Numbered from the stretch's first letter, positions 9,203 to 20,788 are shown. The stretch: DNA of 64,000 nt from Cercophora sp. LCS_1 (GCA_036250225.1 JAPZLL010000009.1:124001-188000), one strand, 5' to 3'. Notes: a model not told the origin generated them from the sequence alone. Numbers and translations are program-made.

Positions 9203-10191
9203 GTTTATTGTCGTGTGTTTTGTATATTTCAAGAGTTTTATATTATCTTGGCCACTGTGGAAAAATAAGGGTCAATCAAGGACTTGCGTTGTGATATCAA
9301 TGCGCATATGTGGTTGCTTGCTTGCAGTTCATAGCAAAGATTTCAGGTGACACTTGTTTTTGTGTTGATGAGGTATATGAATGTCTTCCTAGGATTCAAC
9401 AAAACCTTCCCCTATTCTCCCTTTCTTTTCTTTTTTTCCCCGTCCACTCTCAACTGTCGTAATAAAAGCTTCAAACAGCCTCGCGTTACCAGGAAACGTA
9501 GGAACAAAACAACTAAACGCCGCCATTCTCCCGCCGGGTTTCAACATGTGTGCGATACTCGCGATGAGCCCATCTGGATCGACGTAATACGCTGCTGTGA
9601 CGCATAAAACCAGGTTGGCTGCGCAACTGCCTGTTTAGAGGTGGACTTGTTCGCCTGTGGCTACCGCCTAGGCATATATCCGGTTTTAGTATGAGAGGAG
9701 ATACTGTCCGGATTCCCTATGGAAATCGGGTTTAGTCTAGGGTAAGGAGGGGTTATCAGAGATGGGTGGGCATCGAGGTCTGTTCCGGTTGGTGGGTTTC
9801 TTCTTCCTATCAAATGTTCAGCTCGCCAAATTGGTCAAGGTGAACTTTGATCTTGTTGATGACGGCTCATCGTTCTTGAGACCGGCCGGCGACGAATAGG
9901 GGTTCGTCTCTGGTAAGGTAGATACGTCTGTGGGAAAACAGAGCTATGTTCATGCAGCACATATGTTTGCGTCACAAATGGACGTGATGCGAGTGGCAGT
10001 GGCGTCCAATCAACAACAGCTCCCCTCACCGAGGTGCAAATCAGCATCGGTCCCCACTCGGTCGCGTCTCGGTCACCTCAACGAGTTGAAGAGATCCCAA
10101 ACGATAAAACCAATATAATCCATATCACGCAACGCGGCCGCTCCGGCCACTGCTCAGGACTGTTTCTTGGCATCTCATAGATGAATTGACA
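9203..10191. other. Intergenic with one gene relic
   Basis: About 1 kb contains no intact gene. The only recognisable content is the methyltransferase fragment at 9389-9634 on the minus strand. Confidence 0.4.
9389..9634 (-). pseudogene. SAM-dependent methyltransferase relic
   Basis: Translating the minus strand upstream of the stop at 9389 gives ANLVLCVTAAYYVDPDGL, then HMLKPGGRMAAFSC. This is the characteristic region after the SAM-binding core of class I methyltransferases (the D-L-V...LKPGG segment). The frame is closed upstream by a stop at about 9635, no motif I (the glycine-rich SAM loop) can be found, and no ATG precedes the homology. The piece is about 80 codons against roughly 250-300 for an intact enzyme. 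I read it as the 3' part of a decayed gene. The alternative, a terminal exon with an unrecognised upstream exon, is less likely because 9635-9900 shows no coding-like frame. Confidence 0.55.
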
Positions 10192-12076
10192 ATGAGCTCA
10201 GGCTCGTCATCCGAGGCCGGCGACTTGGAGACTCCCGAAGACGAGGGCGCATCGCTGCAGGACTCGCAAAACGAGGGGAATTCCCTCGCTGCACCATTCG
10301 AATACATCAAGCTTTCCACAGAATCCGACAGGGCGAATGACGAAGTGCACCGACTTGAGCGCCATCTCAGCGGCATCGGTGAACTGATTAACAAGTTTGA
10401 CTCGGCCATCAAGACGCTCTCAGCAAAAGTTGAGGAACGATGGCCAACGCGACACACACCCTACCTTGCCGTTTCGGTGCTTCTCATTCAGTGGGAGGAG
10501 GATGACCTCGGTGTGGTGAAAGAGATATTAGAGCTCCGTGATCTTCTAACGCGGTTTTTCCGATACAAGGTCGAAGTCTGGTCGATACCAAGAGGCACTC
10601 ACCGCTCCATCTACAAGGCCATATTCAACAAGCTTGATGAGTTCACACAAAATGGCAACAACGACATGACTCTACTTTGGATTTACTATGCAGGCCATGC
10701 CATGCAGAGCCCGAAACATGCTGGGCCGCTTTGGTTTCCGTGAGTACCTATTTTTGTCTGTCGGGATTTGTTTAGTACTACATTGATGGTTCGATTGTCT
10801 AATTTTCCGGTGAATAGAACCAGACGCATCAGTAGCGAGACTTATGTGGATTCCTCTCCCCTCCTCAATCTCGTTCTCGGGGAGCTGGACTGCGATGTTC
10901 TCCTCCTTTTTGACTGTTGTCAAGCGATCCCGCCCCAAATTCGGTCGACAGGTGCCGGCGTGGTCTCCGTCCTCAGCGCAACTGGATTCGATATCGGTGC
11001 AACCGGGACGGCAGCTGAAGTTGGACCACATTCCTTCACGAGAGCGCTCATTGACGAGCTTGGAACCATTTTCAACTCCTTTGTTGACGGGACCAACCAG
11101 GCTCCAGTCTCTGACATTACGCTACACGGCAGCCTTTTGGCCAGATTGAAGGTTCACCTCTCAAGCCTCGAGAAGAACCGCGACGGCTCGCTCAGGATCA
11201 ACCCCCTCGGAGGTGTTGCCTTTGAGCCTCCTCGCAGAAGGACGCCCATTTACAGGTTTCTGTCCGAGTCAAAGAATCCTAGACCCATTTACATTGCGCC
11301 GTTCCCAAAAGACTCGCGAGGCAAATACGAAACAGCAGCCTTGTCAACATCCCAACCGGCTGTGCGACAAAAAGATGTCCCCAGGGTGTTGATCCGGGTT
11401 TTGCTCAACGAAAACAGCTTCAGTATTGACAAGTTTGCCAACTGGGTTCTCCAAGCACCACCTGAGGCCATCCAAGTCGAGATTGAAGCGGCCTACGGAA
11501 GTCTCTCGACCCTCCTCATCGTCAAGATGCCACTTGCTACCTGGGAATTGGTGCCACCGGACCCAGCAATGTCGTTGATCGGCTACGTCACATCGTCTAA
11601 CAAAGCTGACACTATCAACCAGCAGGTCCAGCGCAAGATTGGACAGGCCAAAAGGTTTCCTTCTCCCTCGTCTTCTGAGTCAAGGAGCTCAGGAGCCGGA
11701 GGAAAAGCATTGAGCAGTTTTGCACCAGCTCGGGGGCCCCTTGAGAATCCAACCAAGCCCCAGTCGGAGTCTCAAGCATCGGGAGCAGAGACTGCATCGC
11801 CCTTGGCATCAACAAGTAAAACGTCGTCATCCTCATGGTCTGATAACTTGGCGTTTCGACCGAAAACAAAGGGACCGCATCAACGCTGTGTGAACTGTCA
11901 TGTTGAAAAAGTCAAAGCACATGAAGGAAAAACAGGTTTTCTTGTCTGGTACTGTGTACGTATATATCCCAACAAGTGGTATCTTGACTAACGTGTTGCA
12001 GTGTCAGTGTCGCGACGGGCCGTATTCCGTCGCCGTCATTATTACTTGCACCAGTGTCGACTGCAGTGCTTATTAG
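10192..12076 (+). CDS. Caspase-like (C14-type) protein with Cys-rich tail
   Basis: The model is exons 10192-10739, 10818-11955 and 12002-12076 (586 aa), with introns of 78 and 46 nt that have GT/AG ends and keep the frame. The first region is acidic with a short coiled-coil-like helix (to about residue 85). The middle matches a caspase/metacaspase fold: a strand YLAVSVLLIQW, the His motif WIYYAGHA (His169) and the Cys motif LLLFDCCQA (Cys217). DCCQA deviates from the usual DSCHSG, so activity is not assured. A Ser-rich linker (about 475-535) leads to a C-terminal Cys cluster (CVNC, CCQC, TCTSVDC), probably a zinc ribbon, which is completed only after the last intron. Proteins of this type are candidates for regulated cell death. 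Family level is well supported; substrate and activation are unknown. Confidence 0.82.
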
Positions 12077-12545
12077 CAGGACAAGACGGTGCAGCGTGCA
12101 GCCCGAGCTCTCACGAGTTTCTTCTAACCATCTCAACAACCAAGATGCGTTTCGTATTCCCCATTCCCTGAAACAATAGTTCGAGCCACTCCGACCAAAG
12201 AAAAAACGGGTAAAGACACAAACGGCGGGGATCGCAAAAGCTTATCCGCCCTACCCTCATGCAGCCTGCTGTCGCGCTTGCGGAAGCGACCCGTTGCTAG
12301 CAGTGTTTAACCCCAATCTCGGCACCCAAAAGAGACTGTAACAGATTTCTCCGCACGGGTCCAAGCATCGACGTCGTCAACCATATAATTACCCCGTCTT
12401 CACATCACAACACCATCCAGCATCACCACCAAAACATCAACACGTTCCATCACCATTCATCAACGTGACCACCAGTAACCCACATCACCATCACTATCAA
12501 CTCACTACCAACTAGCACAGCACCAACAAAGACGTCACCGCTACC
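12077..12545. other. Upstream region of alcohol dehydrogenase
   Basis: About 470 nt. The final 180 nt before the ATG at 12546 are rich in CACCA/CATCA and CT tracts, typical of a fungal 5' leader. No gene is seen. Confidence 0.45.
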
Positions 12546-13830
12546 ATGGCCTCCCAAATCCCAACCCACCACCGTGCCATAGCCTACGACGCCCCCGGCC
12601 GCATCTCCACCGCCCTCCTCACCGTCCCGACCCCAACCCCAGGACCAGGCCAGCTCCTCCTCCGCCTAACCCACTCAGGCGTCTGCTCCTCGGACCACGG
12701 CGTCATGACCAACCAATGGACGCACCTCCCGCCAACACCCACCAACCAAATCGGCGGCCACGAAGGCGTCGGCCACATCGTCTCCGTCGGTCCCAACACG
12801 ACCCTCCCCGCCAATCTATCGGTCGGTTCACGCGTGGGCGTGAAATGGATCGCCTCCATCTGCGGCACATGCATGGCGTGTCTATCCGGGCGTGACGCCA
12901 TGTGTCCCGACGCCAAAGTCAGCGGGTTTTTCACGCCGGGGACGTTTCAGCAGTATGTGCTTGCTGACGCGGCGTATGTGACGCCCATTCCGGAGGGGGT
13001 GGAGAGTGGGATGGCGGCACCGTTGTTGTGTGGGGGTGTTACTGTTTATGCTGGGTTGAGGAAGTGTGTGAGTTTTTTTTTATCATCTGTGAGACTTTTT
13101 TGGTGGTGGTGAAACTGATGAATGTATAATGACAGGGTGCTAAACCAGTGAGTTTTGGGAAAGAAAGATTGGTTGACTGGATGGGGCGGTAATTATTGAC
13201 AAACACAGGGCGATAGCGTTGTTGTCTCGGGAGCAGGTGGCGGGTTGGGACATTTGGCGGTGCAGATTGCAGCCAAGGGAATGGGGTTAAGAGTTATTGT
13301 AAGTCTTGTATCGATGACGAAGGACGTTGCTAACAAGGCAGGGCATCGACTCGGGCGAAAAGGAAGAGTTTGTTCGCAGTCTCGGAGCCGAAGCCTTCTT
13401 CGACGTGACCAAGTACTCGCGCGACCAAAAAGGGTCGGAGCAGTTGGCCGAGGACGTCAAAAAGGCGACGCCGCGGGGCATGGGCGCCACCAGCGTCATT
13501 GTCTGCGCGGGTGCCAACGCTGCATATGCACAGGCGTTGAGCCTTCTGAGCTTTGGTGGGACCTTGGTCTGCGTGGGCTTTCCCGAAGGGGCCGAGCCGG
13601 TACCTATCGCGGGCGCGTTTCCTGGGAACCTAATTGCACGGGAGCTGAGCATCGTCGGGAGTGCCGTGGGAAGTCGAAAGGAAGCCATCGAAACCATGGA
13701 CATGGCGGCTCGGGGCGTCATCAAGACGCATTACACCCTAGAACCCATGTCGAAGCTGACCGACGTGTTTGAGAAGATGGAACGAATGGAGCTGCAGGGC
13801 CGCGTGGTCATTGACATGAGCAGAGAGTAG
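12546..13830 (+). CDS. Zinc-dependent alcohol dehydrogenase
   Basis: Four exons, 12546-13067, 13136-13147, 13209-13298 and 13342-13830, give 370 aa. Exon 2 is a 12-nt micro-exon (codons for GAKP), and its inclusion restores the family sequence GLRKCGAKPGDSVVVSGAG. The protein follows the medium-chain dehydrogenase plan: a GroES-like N-terminal domain with the catalytic zinc Cys in SGVCSSDHG and the GGHEGVGHIV helix, then structural zinc ligands Cys106, 109, 112 and 120. A Rossmann fold with SGAGGGLGHLAVQIA follows. It oxidises alcohols or reduces aldehydes with NAD(P); the substrate is unknown. It is cytosolic, with no targeting peptide. It faces the glycosyltransferase gene tail to tail. Confidence 0.93.
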
Positions 13831-14166
13831 CCGCGGCAATGACATGACGCCAGGTGGAGATGGAAATGCAGATAGCCTGTTAGCTGCAGATGCTAGAGCA
13901 AGACAACCTTCTGTAACCCAGGTCTAAGGTAACCAAGAGAAAGCCACACCCGAACCGCCTCGCATCGTTTGTGGATGCCAACGATGACGCCGTGAAAAAA
14001 AAAAACCACCATCCAACCCAACTCCGGGCATTTCCAGCCCACAAAGCATGCTTGCTCGTTTAGAACCGTTGTCTATGGCCCAAACCCCAAGCGCCGTCGC
14101 CTCCCATGCGTATTATGGTATCGTATAATAATCGTACAACAGTCGTCTCTCGAGCGTCCACCTCCA
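13831..14166. other. Convergent 3' region
   Basis: About 340 nt lie between two gene 3' ends and include an A-rich tract near 13996-14005. Presumably these are the two 3' UTRs; no gene is visible. Confidence 0.45.
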
Positions 14167-15453
14167 CTAACTCGGCGGCAGTTCTCGACCCGGCTTCAAA
14201 CACCGTCCCTTGCGACCGACCTCTTGCCGCAGATTCTCGAGCGACTCTCCGTCCCCGTCCGCAAACGCAAAGGCGCCGCCCCAAAAGCCACAGTCAATGT
14301 TGGGCGTTTCGTGACGGAGCTCAACCTGCTCCTTGGCCCTGCCGTCGACTGGGGGAACGTGGGTGATGTTCTCGATACCGCCAATCATGCTCTTCCCGGG
14401 CACGTGGTGGAACAACTCGGGGTTGACCGACCAGCATCGAAGACCCCTATCGCGGCATGAAATTAGGATAGCGACATCGTACGCCGTGTGGTCGGTCGTA
14501 TCCAGATTCGCCGTCTTCTCGAGCAGCATCTTGGCACCCCTACGAGAGACGGCGTAGGCAAAGGTACACAAAGGAAATATGGACTTGTGGACGAGGCGCG
14601 TGTGGACCGGCACCCCGAGGTTCTCCAGAAGCGACGCCGTCCACGGATGGAGGTTGTCAAAGTCGGGAAGGGAGGTGTCGTTGAACGACACGTGTGGGAT
14701 TTTTGCGAGGTCCTTGGGCTTAACATGGCCCTGCTTGAAATCGTTGTTGGTGCCGTGGAAGTAATCGCCGCAATGGCCGAGGTATAGGAGGTCCCAAAGG
14801 GATGGGTCTCCGTAGGGATATTGCGCTGCTTCGTCGTCCGAGTAATAGGTGGCTTCGTTGGAAAAGGGCTCTGACGAGAAAAACGACGACTTCTTCTCGC
14901 TGCTGAGGACGGTTCGCACAGCCGCGGACACGAGGGGTACTTGGAGGGACCGGAGTCGGATGTCCCAATCGACGTCGTCTTCGAGAATGAGGGCAGACTC
15001 GGCGCCCGAATCGAGAAACCTGGAGACACAGAGGTTAGCAAGGTGTCACGCACGATCAGCCATTGCGGGGTTGTCGACCACGCACTCTCGCAGCAGATGT
15101 AGATGGCCCAGCCAAGCCATCAGCGAGCCCTTGCCAATCTTGGGATGGCCCGACAATTGCTCCTCGGTCCAGACGGGCTGCGAAGGGATGGTCAAGTCGA
15201 TCTCGGTGACATTGGCAGCCTGCAGCAGGCCGTGGCGACGGGGCGAATCGGCTTTGGACACGACATAGACGGTGCCGAAGCCCAATGTCGAGTTTGTTTC
15301 GAGCACAGTGGCCAGTCCATCGCGACCAGTTACCGGCAGCCAGGCCTGAGCCGACGGAAAAAACCAGAGGCGGTACGTGATGAGGGCGGCCACGGCAATT
15401 GTGGCCAAGAAGCGGAGCCGAAACGGCCTCCGCAGGATCGGGACGGCAGACAT
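14167..15453 (-). CDS. Family 25-type glycosyltransferase, membrane anchored
   Basis: Exons 15453-15086 and 15019-14167 give 406 aa. The 66-nt intron (15020-15085, GTGCGT...CTAAC...CAG) joins HLHLLRE to FLDSGAESALILEDDVDWD. A hydrophobic segment at residues about 14-30 with basic residues before it indicates a type II membrane protein of the Golgi or ER. GTVYVVSKADSPRR matches the N-terminal strand of family 25 glycosyltransferases, and LILEDDVDWD is the acidic metal-binding motif. Further on, FAYAVSRRGAKMLLE is the conserved helix after the acceptor region. The enzyme probably transfers a hexose onto a protein or glycan in the secretory pathway; donor and acceptor are not predictable. A shorter intron of 30 nt is possible but below normal size. 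Confidence 0.87.
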
Positions 15454-16479
15454 AATGAGTGCTCTGCGATTTCTGTGTCGCGGGGCCGAGTTCCCGGGGC
15501 GATTCGCGTTGTCAACACGGGGTTGCGAGAAAAAGCCACAAAAGTCACGCCGCGATGGCTCGACGCTGGACTCGGGTCGCTGAAACGGTCGACAAGGAGA
15601 AAAAAAAAGGGGGCGGTGGGCCTGGGTCCCATTTGAGAGGCGCGCGCATGTCGCGTCTAGCGAATCTCGCTTGGTTGCCCTGGGGAAGAAGGGGTTGAGA
15701 GCAACACCCTGGTCGCTGTGAGGCCATTGGCGAGTGCGCTAAGAAAAGCGCACAGTCCAATCATGTTGCGCACTTTGCATGACGGCACGGGGCTCAGCTA
15801 GTCCCGCCCCGGACAGAACCTGGCCTGTGCCCAACCCTCCCGATCGCCAGATCTTGGAGCCACAGGGTCGCGCAAGCGGGGTCGCCATGGCCAATCGCTT
15901 TTCCGTCGCTGCGCCGAAAATGGCAGCACTGGACACCATCACCCGCGTTAGCCCCAGCGGCAACGACGAAAAACAGACGAAGGAACAGGCAAAATGTGTG
16001 CCAGGCAATGCCACATACTGATTCCGAGCGAATGCGCGATGTCAGCCAAGAACGGTCCAACCCGACCGGGTTACCGGCGACATCCCACGATGTGACCAAG
16101 GATTGGCTCATGTTGAAATGCAAAGGTCGAATATCAATCTCGTTTTCGCAGTCCTAAATCCTCCTGGTTTCGTCGTTCTTCTTCCCTTTTTTTCTGAGCG
16201 AATAATCTTCTTTTTTCGCATCGCTGTCGCTTAGGCGCACATTAATTAGAACGGCATTGCGGTCAGGATTCGGGCAGTGCGACACTTGTAACCTGACGAG
16301 GCACACAGGGCACTCTTGGCTGTCCTGCGACGGCATAGGTCTCCTGTCATCACCCCCTCTGCGCGACAACAAACTTGCGATATTCTCTCGCCCAGCGCTC
16401 GATAAGCAAACGTTCTCCGCGCTCGACGACACTCGAACGGCGACAGCGCGCTGCTGATCCAAAGACGTTGAAGTTGGTG
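15454..16479. other. Intergenic 1.0 kb
   Basis: This divergent region lies between the glycosyltransferase and the cell-surface protein. Frames at 15779-16123 overlap on both strands and show no motif. The 5' exon and signal peptide of the downstream gene might lie in this stretch, but I could not find them. Confidence 0.35.
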
Positions 16480-17429
16480 ATGCGCGGCCTGTGGGGGCGG
16501 CTCACCCCGGTGCGGGAAGAGCGCGGTCTTCTCGAAACCCGACAATCGAATCCCAGCGGCCACTTCGATTTCCCAGGCGCCGGGCCCCGACAGGCATGGA
16601 GGATTGGCGAAATACAAGACATCACATTCGAGACGATTTTTGAGACCTACAACATTGCTCTGTGGCAGCAAAACCCCGAGGGCGGGTCGGCGAATCTGGG
16701 GCCTATCGTTTTCCGTATGTCTTGCAGCACGCACGCATGGCAACGTAGCCATCGCTAACATGCACGGCAGAAACGTCCCGCGCGCAAGCAAACAAGACAA
16801 CGAGCTTTGCGTGGACGGTTCAAACATATAATCTCGACCCCGACGTCTCCAATCTCTACTTCTTTTGGATATACAATGGTTCCGATGCGTCAACGCAGGG
16901 TCGAAGTCTTCCCTCGGTCTCATCGGCATATTTTAACATTCTAGAAAAGCTCCCAGAAACAGCAACGACGTCTTCTAGATCAAGTACGTCGGCACCTGCG
17001 TCCAGCACGCCGGGTGTGTCCACGACCAATCGGCCAACGGGAACGGGTACGAACCTCCCCGCAGATACGACTGCCCCTGGAACCACACCACCGGCATCAA
17101 CAGAAAGTAGCAGCAACAATGTTGTCCCCGTCGCCGTCGGCACAGCGCTAGGTGTGGCAGGTCTGGCCGTCTTGATAGGCCTTGTTATTTGGTTCCTGAG
17201 GAAGAGGAAACGACAGCAGACAAACGCAGTACACGAGGTTGACGGACGACCTGCGGCCCACCAGATGGATGACCAGATGGTGGCAGCCGAAGCCCCAGTC
17301 CAGAATCCCAGGTATAAACCACCAGCATGGGGGTACGCTCCTCAGAACTTCTCTGATGGCGCGAATGAGCCGCAGCAGGGACGAAAGGCTGAGTTGGGAG
17401 TTGAGCACCGGCCTGCTGAGTTGGGTTGA
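16480..17429 (+). CDS. Single-pass cell-surface protein, Kre9/Knh1-like domain
   Basis: Exons 16480-16714 and 16771-17429 (intron 16715-16770, GTATGT...CTAAC...CAG) give about 297 aa. The N-terminal region (FDFPGAGPRQAWRIGEIQDI, IALWQQNP, FAWTVQTYNLDPDVSNLYFF) has the layout of the small beta-sandwich found in fungal Ser/Thr-rich wall-associated proteins. It resembles the Kre9/Knh1 N-terminal domain: G-x2-W/I-x-W, a Trp-Gln strand, and a final F-x-I motif. A Thr/Ser/Pro-rich stretch (about 155-205) is likely O-glycosylated. It is followed by a membrane helix (VGTALGVAGLAVLIGLVIWF), an RKRKR stop-transfer and a cytoplasmic tail. A signal peptide is expected but not visible, so the 5' end may be incomplete. 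Proposed role: wall sensor or anchor at the plasma membrane. Confidence 0.7.
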
Positions 17430-18363
17430 GTGCCATCCAAGGCTTGGTGGATACGAGGGAAGGGTTGGACAACTATGTGATGTTAAAACAAGATTTGGAA
17501 AGCATGCGAGCGTATTTTGTGCATACCTTGGCGGGTTTTAATGCTGCCTATGGCGACCAAGCAATGTTTAAGCTTATTTTCAGCGCATTTTGTTGAGACA
17601 AGTCCAGGGCAAAAGGGGGTTGATGTTCCCGACTACCGAGTGTGCTTCCAGCGACGGGACGACCCCAGGAGGGATGCATCGAGGAGGAAGAATTGCCTTA
17701 CCAGCGGCCTACCTAGGGGAAACTGGACATCAGCCAGCAGACGGCGGCATTATGTATATCGAAGTGGGAGATGCAATGCAACAAAACCCCACGTCCGTCC
17801 TGGGGTCATGTACCCGGAGAATTCCTACAGACCCAACGTCAACTGGTCAAAAAATGGACGTTCCATTCGCCGAACAACACCCCCAGTTCCGTCAAACCGG
17901 ATCGGAAAAACGGATATTGCGCTCACCCAACAAATCCCCGACTTCCCCTCTTGCAAGACGTCTGGTGCGAATCGGGCCTGATGACATGCCGTCCAGTCTT
18001 GGCATCGCGTCTCAGTGGCCGACCAAAACGCCAACAAGCACGAAGGCTTGGGGCTGAAAGACGTGTGCCACCAGAAACCCAAGCTGATTGGCGACGTCTG
18101 GAACCAGACAGCTCTGCGAGCGTATCGGGACGGCAGTTCACTGTTCCAGCCCAACGGCACTCGGGGAATCTGCCCAAAACACCATGCATATCCCCGACTG
18201 GGCACATCGCTGCCTCCAGCCTGACTGAACGCCACCCGATTGCGATAGACTCTTATCAGATGGAGACCGACAAGACCCCTCCCCCTCTTTTTTTCCTTTC
18301 TCAACCCTTCCCTTTTCCGTCACCACATCACCCAACCCAGAGCAAGGTGATTTCGCGACCATC
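17430..18363. other. Intergenic 0.93 kb
   Basis: Three overlapping long frames occur here in different phases (17517-18370), with none favoured by motif, start context or composition. Pyrimidine-rich tracts immediately before 18364 look like the leader of the SUR7-like gene. Confidence 0.4.
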
Positions 18364-19561
18364 ATGTTGAAGAAGTGCAGCTGCAGCGCCGCCCTCCTCC
18401 CCATCGCGACGGTCCTCCATGGCGCGCTGACGGCTTTTCAGCTGGTCATGCTACGTGCGGGAACCGGATCGGCTGGGAACCGCAATAACGAGCCTACTTC
18501 ACCGTCCTGGTACACTGTTCGGGTGAGTGGCATTTCATCTCACGATTCTGATTCTTGCCGACTAACAGGAGTGACTACCAGATCGACGCAGACCAGTACA
18601 CGGCCGCAGGCGCAACAACCCGCGGTCTACCGGACCCAAACGACTCCGACGCCTGGAAAGACTTTTACACCATCTACCCGTCGCTGTACTGCAGCGGGTA
18701 CAAGGACACCAATGGCGCGTACAAGACCGAGTCGATGTGGTGCTCGCCGTGGGGACACCAGTTTGATTTGCAGTGGTATGTCATCCATTCCATCCCATCC
18801 CATCACCCGTGTTGGGACCATACTAACTAAGGCATGTGGAAAGGGCATGGCGTGATGCGGGGATCGACCTCGTCAAGAATGATTACGTCGGCAACAAGCC
18901 GCGGACTATATTCTTCAGTCTGACGACTGGTACCACCGGGACGATACTATCGGTGGTGACGAGTCTGCTGGGGCTGTTTTGGTATTGGGGGAAGGTTGCG
19001 TCGTGTGTTTTTTCTTGGGTATGCTGTTCAACTATTTCATTTCCTTATATTTTATCCCTCCTTCCACCTGGTATATGAAGTGAATAATCAAGGAGAGAAT
19101 GGATGTACTGACAATGCCCTTACTAGATGTCCTTCGCAGCCTTGATCGCCAACTCCATCACCTCCCAGCAATTCATCTCCGGGCTGGTTTCCAACGCGCG
19201 TAACGTCAAACCCACAAGCGGAACGGGGCGGATCTCAGCTTCGGCGGGGCCGGTTCATGGCCGGGTGTCGTGGGTCATGGCTTTCGTTGCGCTTGCTGAT
19301 GCGTTGCTCATTACGTTTATTGTCTGGCGGGGGTATAAGCGGAGAAAGGAGATTGCCAGGGCTGGCTCTTCCCCCGGGAGTGGAGGAGGAGGACCGTTGG
19401 GTGGTGTGTATCAGTATCTTGCTCCGGGTGGGAAGACGGACGTGCATAGCGAGAGTCGGGTCGAGTTGATTGCGCAGGGTGGGAAGGCTGGTGTTGGTGG
19501 GAGGGTGAGTGTAACGACTCAGCAGTCGGCTTATGAGCCTATGAGGCATCGGGGGGTTTGA
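18364..19561 (+). CDS. SUR7/PalI family membrane protein
   Basis: Exons 18364-18522, 18582-18775, 18844-19018 and 19127-19561 give 320 aa; all introns keep the frame. The protein starts with a hydrophobic segment (AALLPIATVLHGALTAFQLV). An extracellular loop follows with paired cysteines (PSLYCSGY and MWCSPWGHQFD), as in the claudin-like SUR7/PalI family. Next come a second and third hydrophobic segment (LSVVTSLLGLFWYWGKVA, MSFAALIANSIT), then a fourth (VMAFVALADALLITFIVW) and a basic, Gly-rich cytoplasmic tail with GGVYQYL. Family members localise to eisosome/MCC domains, regulate endocytosis and wall, or take part in pH signalling. Which of these applies cannot be told here. The donor of intron 3 (19019) is the least certain. 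Confidence 0.78.
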
Positions 19562-20446
19562 TGGGGTGAAGTTGGTCGGGTGTCGAGGACCTGGTGCCCG
19601 GTCTTGCAAGTTTCTAGCCGTAATATGTGATGAGAATGATACCGTATGTTTGGATCTTACCTATTCGCTGATGTGTTTTCTGCGCATCTCGGCGGCCCAG
19701 GACGACGGCGTAGCGATGTTGCACCTTTTCGCTGTTCTTTGACGGGTTGAAAACAAAGGCTTTGGTGATAAGAGCTACTTGTCTAGCAAAGTGCTATCCA
19801 ACGTCGGACAGAGGGCGTTCGTTGCTAAAGAGACTAAGGGAGAGATAAATAGAAGGACCGGATGCTCCTAGTCACACTCCAATATTTCTCCTTTACTGGG
19901 TCGCATCCTGGTATCTCGGATATTCGCAACACATGAGTGTCTCGGCTGAAATGCAACAAGAGCTGAGGGAGGTGAGGGCAAGAAGCAGGGGGCTGATAAG
20001 GACTCTGATAAGGCAGACACCTCGAGCCGCACAACCAGATTGGCCTCTGTCACAGTGAGGAAGGCACGCTTCTCGCCACCGAGAGGGACAAAGCACTCCT
20101 TCTGCGAGAAGGAACTGTCTCGTCAGTCCCATCATGGAGCCCGTCTTCCGTTCTCTTTCCATCCAACCTGATTTTCATCACAAATCCGTACCGGAGGCTT
20201 CAGTTGAAGTCTGGCTTCATGCCATCCCATGCCGTCCCGTGGGGTGACATCCAGTTGTCAATGTCGCCATGCTGCGCGCGCAGGAAAATCTCTTCCTGAT
20301 GGCCATCCGTTCGTCGATTCACGGTTTTAGATTCGACGGTTCCCGGCAGGTCCCCCACCTTCCCAACGGCCCATCGTGGGATGTCGAAAATAAGGTTCAT
20401 CCGCATGGGGCCGCTCAGATGCCGGAGATGCGAGTCTCACCTCTGC

Positions 20447-20452
20447 TGATAA
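20447..20452 (+). promoter_or_regulatory. GATA (AreA/NIT2-type) site
   Basis: TGATAA fits the HGATAR consensus of the general nitrogen activator AreA/NIT2. It lies about 700 nt upstream of the nitrate transporter ATG. Single GATA sites are common by chance; the clustering with the sites below raises its value. Confidence 0.4.
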
Positions 20453-20581
20453 CGATTGTGGGCCAGCAGGCAACATTCTGCGCCGGGACGGCAGGCACGA
20501 CGTCGGGTCAGAGGCCCGTTGGGTGGGACGTGTCGACGGGAGTGGAATCCGGGGCAGCGTGTGGCGTGGGAAGGTGGGATC

Positions 20582-20587
20582 TTATCA
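20582..20587 (-). promoter_or_regulatory. GATA (AreA/NIT2-type) site next to NirA-type site
   Basis: TTATCA on plus, that is TGATAA on minus, lies 11 nt from the NirA-type octamer at 20599-20606. A composite GATA/NirA arrangement is the known logic of nitrate-assimilation promoters in Aspergillus and Neurospora. Confidence 0.5.
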
Positions 20588-20598
20588 GTCGAAGCGTC

Positions 20599-20606
20599 CC
20601 GCGGAG
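20599..20606 (-). promoter_or_regulatory. NirA/NIT4-type nitrate-response site
   Basis: CCGCGGAG on plus reads CTCCGCGG on minus, an exact match to the NirA consensus CTCCGHGG (H = C). It lies about 545 nt upstream of the transporter start. A near match, CTCCGCGT on minus, lies at about 20913-20920. Binding is inferred. Confidence 0.5.
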
Positions 20607-20782
20607 ATGGCACGCTCACTTGGCGTCGCAGAGCCCCTGGGGCCAGAACCTGTACCTTGTTTTTCTTTTGGTGCTGTTATCTCTGCGTCTCGGAACCTGC
20701 CGCAGCAAACCATGTGCGCCCTTATCGACCGCCAAGCCAAAGCGTAGCGGCAGCCAGGGGCGACATTCGCACAGCGTCGTTC

Positions 20783-20788
20783 CGATAA
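20783..20788 (+). promoter_or_regulatory. GATA (AreA/NIT2-type) site
   Basis: CGATAA fits HGATAR and is the GATA element nearest to the transporter start (about 360 nt upstream). Confidence 0.4.

Noticed and set aside
15020..15049. 30-nt intron in the glycosyltransferase gene
   Set aside because: Splice ends exist but the length is below usual fungal introns; the 66-nt version keeps family sequence better.
17517..18370. Three overlapping plus-strand frames
   Set aside because: Mutually overlapping, no motif; more likely 3' flank and promoter sequence.
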